From: Clostridia bacterium
GTDB lineage: Bacteria; Bacillota; Clostridia; Clostridiales; Clostridiaceae
Direction: 5' to 3'
Length of the DNA stretch: 5,142 bases
Assembly (NCBI GenBank): GCA_009930125.1
Contig: RZYZ01000157.1
Span: forward strand, 1-5,142
The notes beneath the pieces were generated by a model. The model did not search any database. It was not told the DNA's origin and saw only the letters and a list, made by a program, of their open reading frames with translations. Position numbers and translations under genes: made by a program. Below, piece after piece: positions 1 to 5,049 of the stretch (positions are counted from its first letter, which is position 1; each line of letters begins with the position of its first letter).

Positions 1-87
1 AGATTCAAACTGCAATATGTTTTGCTACGCAAGCGCCATTCATCCCACGGCTGAAGCCGGGCAAGCTCGGTATGGGCTTTCTGGCGC
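1..87 (+). mobile_element. Right end of a probable IS200/IS605-family (TnpB-type) insertion, truncated by the window edge
   Basis: The sequence carries a nested hairpin typical of the ends of IS200/IS605 elements. An outer arm GCGCCA (33-38) pairs with TGGCGC (82-87). Inside it, CCCA (44-47) can pair with TGGG (73-76), and CGGC (48-51) pairs with GCCG (56-59) around a TGAA loop. From memory, the wording CATCCCACGGCTGAAGCC...GGGCTTTCTGGCG resembles the terminal part of Bacillota TnpB elements, where the 3' end of the tnpB transcript forms the reRNA/omega-RNA scaffold. The segment interrupts an nhaC-like gene in the first 40 codons, which supports an insertion. The element body, any tnpA/tnpB and the left end lie outside the window. 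Family and orientation are inferred from motif resemblance, and a short palindromic repeat or MITE derivative is the main alternative. Confidence 0.6.
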
Positions 88-198
88 AATTCCTGTAAGC
101 ACACTGGCAAAGAGTGCAAGAACCACATTTTTGTATTTGATTGCAATAGTTACAGCCAGGATCACTGGAATAACGGATAAAAAACCATAGTCTGTCAT
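88..198 (-). pseudogene. nhaC: 5' fragment of an NhaC-type Na+/H+ antiporter gene, interrupted by the insertion
   Basis: The ATG at 198-196 is preceded by a perfect AGGAGG (208-213, 9-nt spacing). About 37 codons follow, beginning MTDYGFLSVIPVILAV and continuing as a hydrophobic helix, a short basic turn (KYKN) and a second hydrophobic helix (VVLALFASVLTG). This matches the N-terminus of NhaC-family sodium/proton antiporters, which are polytopic inner-membrane proteins of more than 400 residues. The frame then runs into the hairpin sequence of the putative IS end, loses similarity and stops at a TGA (42-40), giving a 52-residue product at most. The rest of the gene should lie beyond the element, outside the window. 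The promoter and ribosome binding site are intact, so the fragment could still be expressed. The family call rests on a short N-terminus and is moderately secure; the interruption itself is directly visible. Confidence 0.7.
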
Positions 199-217
199 AA
201 TATATTTCCTCCTAAGT

Positions 218-274
218 TTATTCTTTCGTCCGATTCTTTGTAATCCCTCTGCAGAAGGAGAAATAATCCATCAT
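218..274 (-). CDS. Putative 18-codon leader ORF upstream of nhaC
   Basis: Within the nhaC leader, an ATG-ATG pair (274-272, 271-269) follows GGGAGG (284-289) at 9-nt spacing, an ideal Shine-Dalgarno arrangement. It opens an ORF encoding MMDYFSFCRGITKNRTKE and ending in TAA (220-218). That stop lies only 4 nt upstream of the nhaC AGGAGG, so a ribosome finishing the small ORF would sit over the nhaC ribosome binding site. This suggests translational coupling or a regulatory leader peptide. I recognise no peptide family. The sequence is neither strongly hydrophobic nor rich in a single amino acid, so classical amino-acid attenuation is not indicated. The ORF also overlaps a possible GGAGAA/TTCTCC hairpin (257-262 with 274-279) that would cover its start codon. 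Translation is inferred from the signals alone. Confidence 0.4.
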   Translation of the reverse strand: MMDYFSFCRGITKNRTKE

Positions 275-300
275 TCTCCACGTCCTCCCATATATACATA

Positions 301-312
301 TTTATGCATAAA
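301..312. promoter_or_regulatory. 12-bp perfect palindrome just downstream of the nhaC promoter, possible operator
   Basis: TTTATGCATAAA is self-complementary over all 12 bases. It lies about 9-20 nt downstream of the predicted nhaC transcription start (around 321), a position where a bound repressor would block early elongation. No regulator for it is visible in the window. AT-rich DNA produces such palindromes by chance fairly often, so this is only a candidate. Confidence 0.3.
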
Positions 313-327
313 ATGCACTATTTATTC

Positions 328-356
328 ATGATAGTAGGCTTTAAGAAGGATGTCAA
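328..356 (-). promoter_or_regulatory. Sigma-A-type promoter of the nhaC-like gene
   Basis: On the - strand, a perfect TTGACA (-35, 356-351) is separated by exactly 17 nt from TATCAT (-10, 333-328, 5 of 6 matches). Predicted transcription starts near 321, giving a leader of about 123 nt before the nhaC ATG at 198. No alternative promoter is evident closer to the gene. Confidence 0.8.
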
Positions 357-565
357 CCCCTTTGATTGCAACAATTTCGTGTTATACGTTTTCATCATCA
401 AAATAAATTTTGTCATGAATATGCAGATCGCAGGGTGATTATGCAGAGATGCATAGCAAGGACATTCATGGAGAAACGCAGAAGAAGGAGCGGGCAAAGG
501 GGAATAGACAGGAAGAAAGAGGAGATTCATGGAAAGAGATGCGCAGAGAAGAAAGATTCTTGCTC
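357..565. other. Gene-free spacer between the nhaC promoter and the pulA terminator
   Basis: I find no convincing gene here. Short ORFs on both strands (366-569 +, 318-530 -) have low-complexity or basic composition, poor ribosome binding sites and overlap regulatory signals. The left part is AT-rich and includes the inverted repeat CAAAATAAATTTTG (399-412). From about 470 to 559 the + strand is roughly 82% purine and contains a partial direct duplication. Confidence 0.5.
464..559. repeat. Purine-rich tract with an imperfect direct repeat
   Basis: ATTCATGGA occurs at 464-472 and again at 525-533. Each copy is followed by related purine-rich sequence containing CGCAGA and AGAAG, consistent with an old local duplication offset by 61 nt. 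By my count, 74 of the 90 bases from 470 to 559 are purines on the + strand. No function is evident. Confidence 0.45.
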
Positions 566-616
566 ATAAGAAAACAGCCCTCTGGAAGAAACACTTTGTT
601 CTTCGCAAGGGGCTGT
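566..616 (-). terminator. Intrinsic terminator of pulA
   Basis: On the - strand, ACAGCCC (616-610) begins an arm that pairs with GGGCTGT (580-574). The inner segments GAAGAA and TTCTTC extend the stem around a short loop. The stem is followed directly by TTTTCTTAT (574-566). It lies 25 nt beyond the pulA stop codon, so it should end the pulA transcript. Confidence 0.8.
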
Positions 617-640
617 CTGGAGTCTGTTTCAGTTCTGATC

Positions 641-2689
641 CTAAAATATTGGGAGAATGTCGTCTGTTCTCATGACAAGGGCGGAATGGGGCTTCAGAGA
701 GACTTTCTTCTGCTCGGTGCGCCAGAGACATTCTGTTCCTGCCTGGAACTTGTCCACCAGCACATCCCAGGAAGCTCTGGGAAGAGTGATCTCCTGGTCT
801 TGGCCACTTCCATTGAAGGCCACAAGGAAGGTGATCTTCTCCACCGGATCCTTCAGGATGTAGCTGATCACATTGGATGCTTTCAGCTTCAGAGGCGCTT
901 TTCTTTCTTTTCTATAGAAGAGGATATTCTCCTCAATCTCTTCCTGTGTTCTCATTCTGAAAGCCTTGTAGGTCTTTCTGAGAGCAATGAGACCTTTGTA
1001 ATAGTTCACCACATCGATGTTTCTGCTCTTCATGTCCCAGTGCAGCGCATTGATGGAATCCGGAGAACGGTAGGAGTTGTGGTCTCCGAACTTGGTTCTC
1101 AGAAACTCTGCACCGGCATGGATGAAGGGAACGCCCTGACTGGTAAGCACCATGGCGTTGGCAAGTTTTGCCATGTCCCGGATGGTTTCAGCGCTTTTTC
1201 CCTTATTCACATCCGCCAGTTTGTCGTAGAGGGTCAGATTGTCATGGGCGGAAACATAATTGATGCTCTGTCCGGGATTCTGCGCCCAGGGGAAGTCAGT
1301 GTAGAGGATATCTCCGTAATCGAGATCCTTATGCCTTACGGCACCGGTGATGCCGAATTTCACGGATTCTTCAAGACCGCCTCCGCTGACGAATCCACCG
1401 CGATGATTAAAGAACACGTGACCTTTGACGCCATCTCTGAAATCATCATTGAATGCTCCGATGCCTGGGGCCATACCGATGTTTCTCTTCACCAGTCTCT
1501 TTTCCTCCGCCAGAGGAGAGTCTCCGCCGGTCCAGCCTTCTCCGTAGAGAATGATGTCCGGTTTGACTTTTCTTAAAGCGGTTTCGATCTCCAGCATGGT
1601 CTCGATATCATGGATGCCCATGAGATCGAACCGGAAACCGTCGATCTTGTATTCCTTCACCCAGTGCAGAAGGGAGTCAATCATGAACTTCTTCATCATA
1701 GACCGCTCTGATGCGGTCTCGTTTCCACAAGCGGAAGCATCGGTGAAGCTGCCCTCCACGCTTCGATGATAGTAGAGGGGAACAGACTTGTGGAAATTGG
1801 ACAGCAGGCTGTCGGAGGTATGGTTATAGACCACATCTATGATGACGCCCATGCCGTTTTTATGAAGCCCCATGATGAGGCTCTTCAGCTCGGTGATTCT
1901 TGCTTTGGGATTTCTCGCATCACTGGAATAGGAGCCTTCCGGTACGTTGTAGTTCAGCGGGTCATATCCCCAGTTGTACTGGCCGTCCTCTTTGGACTCA
2001 TCCAGGCAGTTGTAGTCAAAGATGGGTAGGAGCTGCACATGGGTGACCCCCAGCTCTTTCAGATGATCGATGCCTGTGGCATGACCTTTCTCGTTTTTTG
2101 TCCCTTCTTCCACGAAGCCCAGATACTTCCCCTTTGCAGCGACGCCTGAATCACGGTGGATAGTCATATCGCGTACATGGACTTCATAGACCACTGCATC
2201 CACGGGGTTTTCCAGTTTCGGTGCATCATGATACCGGAAGCCCTCCGGGTCGGTGGTTCGAAGATCCAGGATGCATCCCTTTTCTCCGTTGATGCTGACG
2301 GAAGTGACGTAAGGTCCCGGTGTATAGCTCTTTTCACCCTGGTGGTCCACTTCCAGGAGATAGTAGAGACCATCGGCGAGAGCCGGAATGGACAGGCTGT
2401 AGGTTCCTTTCATATCCTTCTCCATGGGATAGACAAAAAGAGGCTCCTTGTCCTCTGCATTCTGATAAAGAAGAAGATTCACGGAGGTGGCTACAGGTGC
2501 CCAGAATTTCAGTCGGATACCTTCGACACCATATGTAAGCCCCAGATCATCGCCATCGTAGATCAGGTTCTCTTTAAAATAATCAGAGTCATAGAACTCC
2601 GTAAGTTTTCTGAAATCAGGCAGGAGCTGTGGAGTCTGGACGGTTTCTCTCTGGAGAACCTCCAGTTCATTCTGCGTATTGTTTTCCAT
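641..2689 (-). CDS. pulA: Type I pullulanase (glycogen/maltodextrin debranching enzyme), cytoplasmic
   Basis: The 682-residue enzyme is predicted to hydrolyse alpha-1,6 branch linkages in pullulan, glycogen and limit dextrins. An N-terminal beta-sandwich of the CBM48 type spans about residues 48-140 (GLTYGVEGIRLKFWAP region). The GH13 barrel follows with the pullulanase signature YNWGYDP (238-244), region I DVVYNH (285-290), region II GFRFDLMG with the nucleophile Asp355, region III YGEGW with the general acid Glu384, and region IV SAHDN with the transition-state Asp483. A C-terminal beta domain ends the protein. There is no signal peptide, and the length resembles the intracellular Bacillus AmyX type, so a cytoplasmic role in glycogen or imported maltodextrin use is likely. 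The ATG at 2689 is preceded by AAAGGA at 12 nt. The gene has its own promoter and terminator and no co-directional partner. All catalytic residues are present; I see no frameshift. Confidence 0.96.
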   Translation of the reverse strand: MENNTQNELEVLQRETVQTPQLLPDFRKLTEFYDSDYFKENLIYDGDDLGLTYGVEGIRLKFWAPVATSVNLLLYQNAEDKEPLFVYPMEKDMKGTYSLSIPALADGLYYLLEVDHQGEKSYTPGPYVTSVSINGEKGCILDLRTTDPEGFRYHDAPKLENPVDAVVYEVHVRDMTIHRDSGVAAKGKYLGFVEEGTKNEKGHATGIDHLKELGVTHVQLLPIFDYNCLDESKEDGQYNWGYDPLNYNVPEGSYSSDARNPKARITELKSLIMGLHKNGMGVIIDVVYNHTSDSLLSNFHKSVPLYYHRSVEGSFTDASACGNETASERSMMKKFMIDSLLHWVKEYKIDGFRFDLMGIHDIETMLEIETALRKVKPDIILYGEGWTGGDSPLAEEKRLVKRNIGMAPGIGAFNDDFRDGVKGHVFFNHRGGFVSGGGLEESVKFGITGAVRHKDLDYGDILYTDFPWAQNPGQSINYVSAHDNLTLYDKLADVNKGKSAETIRDMAKLANAMVLTSQGVPFIHAGAEFLRTKFGDHNSYRSPDSINALHWDMKSRNIDVVNYYKGLIALRKTYKAFRMRTQEEIEENILFYRKERKAPLKLKASNVISYILKDPVEKITFLVAFNGSGQDQEITLPRASWDVLVDKFQAGTECLWRTEQKKVSLKPHSALVMRTDDILPIF

Positions 2690-2734
2690 CTATTTAATCG
2701 TTCCTTTATATGTCATTGAATCTGGAAAGGCTCA

Positions 2735-2762
2735 TTCATAGGGTCTGTTTACTTATTGTCAA
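2735..2762 (-). promoter_or_regulatory. Probable pulA promoter
   Basis: On the - strand a perfect TTGACA (-35, 2762-2757) is followed after 16 nt by TATGAA (-10, 2740-2735, 4 of 6 matches). Transcription would start near 2728, giving a leader of about 39 nt before the ATG. I find no good match to a catabolite-responsive (cre) element around it. Confidence 0.65.
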
Positions 2763-3050
2763 AATATCACAATCCAAATTCTAGGTTCATGATAACTGAT
2801 TCAGTTTTTCGATACAAGGAAAAACAGCATAAAAATAAATAAATTATAAATTTTCTTCTCTCAGATATGTACAATTAAAGTTTCGTAATTGAGAAGTATA
2901 TTCATTGACAGATTGGAGGAAGGGGCCGATTCCGTTGCGGGAAGCCAAAGAACGAAAATGGAGGTGGCGATAAAAGGGCGGACTTGGATCACGGGAACTC
3001 GAGAAGGGGGTTCCCGGGAATTTCTACTGTCATATTTTAGAATTTTTTCC
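2763..3050. other. Gene-free region between the pulA promoter and the tRNA operon promoter
   Basis: The stretch from 2811 to 2900 is about 22% G+C and shows no coding potential. It is preceded by the 13-bp hyphenated palindrome AACTGATTCAGTT (2794-2806), followed by a T run, which could be a weak operator or a minor terminator. The composition then changes abruptly to a GC-rich island (2911-3020, listed separately) and returns to AT-rich DNA before the tRNA promoter. Short ORFs on either strand run into the tRNA gene or its promoter and are not credible. Confidence 0.6.
2906..3032 (+). ncRNA. Candidate structured RNA or relic: GC-rich hairpin island
   Basis: About 57% of bases 2911-3020 are G or C, against about 22% in the preceding 90 nt. 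Such a contrast in an AT-rich spacer often marks a structured RNA. The island is closed by TGACAG (2906-2911) pairing with CTGTCA (3027-3032). Inside, CGGGAAC (2992-2998) pairs with GTTCCCG (3010-3016), and a second hairpin can form at 2924-2946 (GGC/GCC outside, CCG-TTG-CGG at the tip). A TATATT (2897-2902) lies at the right distance for a start near 2908, but its -35 is poor. I do not recognise a known class; it does not look like 6S, SRP, tmRNA or RNase P RNA. Strand and RNA status are inferred. A decayed gene or mobile repeat would also fit. Confidence 0.3.
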
Positions 3051-3079
3051 TTGACTATTACCTTATCTGAAGTTAGAAT
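3051..3079 (+). promoter_or_regulatory. Promoter of the tRNA-Leu operon
   Basis: TTGACT (-35, 3051-3056) is separated by 17 nt from TAGAAT (-10, 3074-3079), each 5 of 6 to consensus. The -35 is preceded by an A/T-rich stretch (3033-3048) that could act as an UP element, common at strong stable-RNA promoters. Transcription should start around 3086, about 15 nt before the first tRNA. Confidence 0.8.
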
Positions 3080-3100
3080 AATATATGTGATTAAAAACAG

Positions 3101-3186
3101 GCAGATGTGGCGGAATGGCAGACGCACTATCTTGAGGGGGTAGCGGGCAACAGCTCGTATGGGTTCAAGTCCCATCATCTGCACCA
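3101..3186 (+). tRNA. tRNA-Leu, anticodon GAG
   Basis: This is a class II tRNA of 86 nt including the encoded CCA (3184-3186). The acceptor stem pairs GCAGATG (3101-3107) with CATCTGC (3176-3182), with A3183 as the discriminator base. The anticodon stem CTATC/GGTAG holds the loop TTGAGGG with the GAG anticodon at 3134-3136, reading CUC and CUU. A long variable arm, CGGGC-AACA-GCTCG, identifies the leucine/serine/tyrosine group, and the T arm is ATGGG-TTCAAGT-CCCAT. It is the first gene of a two-tRNA operon, 23 nt before the next. Confidence 0.96.
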
Positions 3187-3209
3187 TTTAATCTCTTTCA
3201 ACTGAATAG

Positions 3210-3294
3210 GCAGATGTGGCGAAATTGGCAGACGCACTAGACTTAGGATCTAGCGCCGAGAGGCGTGGGGGTTCGACTCCCTTCATCTGCACCA
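3210..3294 (+). tRNA. tRNA-Leu, anticodon UAG
   Basis: This class II tRNA is 85 nt including the encoded CCA (3292-3294). It has the same acceptor stem as its upstream neighbour (GCAGATG with CATCTGC, A discriminator). The anticodon stem CTAGA/TCTAG encloses CTTAGGA with the TAG anticodon at 3244-3246, reading CUA and probably other CUN codons. The variable arm is CGCC-GAGA-GGCG. Its first roughly 30 nt nearly duplicate the neighbouring tRNA-Leu(GAG), so the pair probably arose by tandem duplication and anticodon divergence. Co-transcribed with it. Confidence 0.97.
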
Positions 3295-3302
3295 GTGGAA
3301 CG

Positions 3303-3337
3303 AACTCTTTGTGAAAGCAACGAGTTTTTTTGTTTTT
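3303..3337 (+). terminator. Intrinsic terminator of the tRNA-Leu operon
   Basis: AACTC (3303-3307) pairs with GAGTT (3322-3326). The stem continues through one T/C mismatch with TTG/CAA (3309-3311 with 3318-3320) around a TGAAAG loop, and is followed by a run of T residues broken by a single G up to 3337. It starts 9 nt after the second tRNA. Confidence 0.85.
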
Positions 3338-3369
3338 CAGAATGATTTTATTGCAAAAGCCGGAAATAG

Positions 3370-3415
3370 AAAAGGATAGAGATGCATCATATTCATGATA
3401 CGTCTCTATCCTTTT
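3370..3415. terminator. Two-way intrinsic terminator between the tRNA operon and the CDF gene
   Basis: AAAAGGATAGAGA (3370-3382) is perfectly complementary to TCTCTATCCTTTT (3403-3415). The stem continues inward with ATCAT (3386-3390) pairing with ATGAT (3395-3399) around an ATTC loop, interrupted only by a C/A mismatch. The flanking A and T runs make it work in both directions. Its main job is probably to end the leftward tetR-CDF transcript, whose stop codon is 21 nt away, with a back-up role for the rightward tRNA transcript. Confidence 0.87.
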
Positions 3416-3436
3416 GTGTTTACTCTATAGGGAAGA

Positions 3437-4372
3437 CTATACAGCCCATTTTCTGTTGGAGGTGAAAGAAACGGTGATCCATTTGTCTGTCTTGATGGGG
3501 GTCAGCCTTCGCTCCAGCTCTTCCCGGATCTTATCCTGCTCCTTGATGGTCTGGACCAGGGAGTGTTCATCCACAATGAAATCAATCTCCATTCTAAGGA
3601 GCTTTCTTCTCTTGGTGACACGCAGAAAAGATTCCTTCATGCGGTGCTTCTCTTCAATTTCCGTGATGAGATCGCTGAGTCTATTGGCCAGTTCTCCTTC
3701 CGGAGACATGCCAAGGACATCTCTTAATGCCATCTTGATGGAGACGAAAGGCACCTTCGCAAAGCTTGCGGCCATGAGGATCACAATCAGCGGGTCGATG
3801 TAGGGAAGAAGCCCTGTAAACACCTGATAGCGCTCCATGAAAAACACCAGGGCGAAGGTGATGAGCACACCAAAGCTTGCGTAGGTGTCAAAGAGCCACT
3901 GGGAGGATTCTGCGGTGAGGAGCATGGAGCTATGCTTCTTCGATTTTCTCTTCAGATGCAGATACATGAGTAGACACGCAAGAGAAGAGAACAGAGAGTA
4001 GAGAAGCGCCGTGTCCGTATCAACGGCGATGCCGCCCTGGATAATGGTATAGGTAGCGTTGATCACCGAAACGGAGAGTATGAGCAGAATGGCGGAGTAT
4101 TTCACAATGACCACCAGAGGTTCCACAATGGATTTTCCAAAGGGGAATTTCTTCCAGTCGCTCTGTGCCATGAACCTGGCGGATGCCAGAGACAGGTAGG
4201 ACAGAATCACACTGACAAGAGAATAGAGTCCGTCAAACATGATCATCTGGGATTTCGCCAGAAGCCCTGCGCTCACCCCTACAATAGAGAAAGCGATGGA
4301 GAGGATAACAGAATGAATCAATAATTTCTTTTCGATTTTTAGCGTCGACATGATACTTTTTGCGGTTTCCAA
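3437..4372 (-). CDS. Cation diffusion facilitator (CDF) family transporter with a non-canonical metal site
   Basis: This 311-residue membrane protein has six predicted transmembrane helices (about 17-39, 43-65, 85-111, 121-140, 163-178, 190-209) and a soluble C-terminal domain of about 100 residues, the CDF (Pfam Cation_efflux) architecture. The motif FPFGKSIVEPL (76-86) between helices 2 and 3 fits a divergent branch often labelled 'predicted Co/Zn/Cd cation transporter'. CDF proteins export divalent metals in exchange for protons, but the usual tetrahedral site appears altered: helix 2 has Asp47-x3-Ser51 and helix 5 has Gln158-x3-Asp162 where FieF-type proteins have Asp-x3-Asp and His-x3-Asp. 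The substrate is therefore uncertain. The longest frame starts at TTG (4372); an ATG at 4351 (residue 8) is a plausible alternative. Neither has a convincing ribosome binding site. It follows tetR by 107 nt on the same strand without an intervening terminator, so co-transcription is likely. Confidence 0.88.
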   Translation of the reverse strand: METAKSIMSTLKIEKKLLIHSVILSIAFSIVGVSAGLLAKSQMIMFDGLYSLVSVILSYLSLASARFMAQSDWKKFPFGKSIVEPLVVIVKYSAILLILSVSVINATYTIIQGGIAVDTDTALLYSLFSSLACLLMYLHLKRKSKKHSSMLLTAESSQWLFDTYASFGVLITFALVFFMERYQVFTGLLPYIDPLIVILMAASFAKVPFVSIKMALRDVLGMSPEGELANRLSDLITEIEEKHRMKESFLRVTKRRKLLRMEIDFIVDEHSLVQTIKEQDKIREELERRLTPIKTDKWITVSFTSNRKWAV

Positions 4373-4479
4373 ACTGATTTCTTGTGAGGTTCCGCACCCC
4401 TTGGAAGACCGCGGTCAGCACTCCTTTCATAATGTGATGAGATTTCGTGTTTTTGTGTCCTGGTTTTTCTATCTTCTAT
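4373..4479 (-). other. Spacer between tetR and the CDF gene
   Basis: There is no terminator and no convincing promoter in these 107 nt, which fits a tetR-CDF operon. On the - strand it holds an AAAGGAG sequence (4427-4421) with no usable start codon at the right distance. A perfect 10-bp palindrome GACCGCGGTC (4407-4416) follows, then GC-rich DNA able to pair TTCC with GGAA. It could be a regulatory leader or an operator. A 65-codon ORF beginning at 4430 has no ribosome binding site and overlaps the CDF gene out of frame, so I do not call it. Confidence 0.4.
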
Positions 4480-5049
4480 TCAGGCAGTGATGGCTCCATA
4501 AATGAAGGTCTTCAGCTGCTCTTTCGACCTTGTTTCCTGAAAGTTCTCCGTCTCCATGAGATAGACCTGCTCTGCACCATGTTCCAGAAGACCGATGATG
4601 AAGTTGGACAGGTAGGAGAGATCAAAGGAGGATGGAATCTGATTCCTCTCTCTGTAGAAGGAAAGCTTCTCTGTGAGCCAGTCATAGAAGGGGATGTACA
4701 GGGTTTCCCATTCCTTGAAGGAGGAATAGTAGGCCGTACCGGAGTAGATGAATCCGATGAGCTTCCTGTGCCTTAAGGTCAGATCATAAATGAGATCCGT
4801 GAAGAGGGAAATGAATTCCTGAAGGGAAGTCTCTTCCTTCAGAGGCAGTGCCTCAGCTTCCTTCAGGAAGTCTTCTATGATATGAGACGCGATGCCCAGA
4901 ACCAGTTCACTTTTGGACTGGAAATAGAGGTAGAAGGTTCCCTGGGCCACTCCCGCTTTTTTCACGATCTGGGAAACGGAGGTTTTGGAAAACCCGTTTT
5001 CCCCCATGAGGTCCACGGCAGCCCAAAGTATGGCTTCTCTCTTGTTCAA
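4480..5049 (-). CDS. TetR/AcrR family transcriptional regulator
   Basis: The 189-residue protein has a classic TetR DNA-binding domain: residues 1-47 with the helix-turn-helix at about 23-42 (VSQIVKKAGVAQGTFYLYF). A helical ligand-binding and dimerisation domain of normal length follows. The ligand is unknown. It probably represses its own promoter through the palindrome at 5081-5097, and with it the CDF gene 107 nt downstream. TetR-type regulators next to CDF exporters have precedent (SczA and czcD in streptococci), but similarity to SczA beyond the fold is not evident. The start needs care. The only in-frame initiator near the ribosome binding site is TTG (5049), 12 nt after AAGGAG (5067-5062), with in-frame stops just upstream. 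An ATG at 5056, better spaced at 5 nt, is out of frame and would yield only 49 codons. Confidence 0.9.
   Translation of the reverse strand: MNKREAILWAAVDLMGENGFSKTSVSQIVKKAGVAQGTFYLYFQSKSELVLGIASHIIEDFLKEAEALPLKEETSLQEFISLFTDLIYDLTLRHRKLIGFIYSGTAYYSSFKEWETLYIPFYDWLTEKLSFYRERNQIPSSFDLSYLSNFIIGLLEHGAEQVYLMETENFQETRSKEQLKTFIYGAITA

Noticed and set aside
318..530. Leftward ORF of 70 codons
   Set aside because: It overlaps the -35 and -10 of the nhaC promoter, has no good ribosome binding site, and its composition reflects the pyrimidine-rich strand.
449..1576. Long + strand ORF of 375 codons
   Set aside because: It is antisense to pulA for most of its length. The pulA strand encodes all GH13 motifs, whereas this frame has no recognisable domain and no ribosome binding site.
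2889..3143. Rightward ORF of 84 codons over the GC-rich island
   Set aside because: It starts at a TTG without a ribosome binding site and runs through the tRNA promoter into the tRNA, so it is unlikely to be a real gene.
2861..3187. Leftward ORF of 108 codons containing MGLEPIRAVARYPLKIV
   Set aside because: It begins as antisense of the tRNA-Leu(GAG) gene, a well-known source of spurious annotated proteins, and crosses the tRNA promoter.
325..3399. TTCATGATA found three times (325-333, 2787-2795, 3391-3399)
   Set aside because: The copies lie in unrelated settings (a -10 region, a far-upstream spacer and a terminator loop) with no shared flanks, so chance in AT-rich DNA is sufficient.
4388..4430. 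Resemblance to a T-box (ACCGCGG near AGGAGTG) upstream of the CDF gene
   Set aside because: The conserved TGGN-ACC order is not met, there is no Stem I specifier region or terminator/antiterminator pair, and the downstream gene is not amino-acid related.
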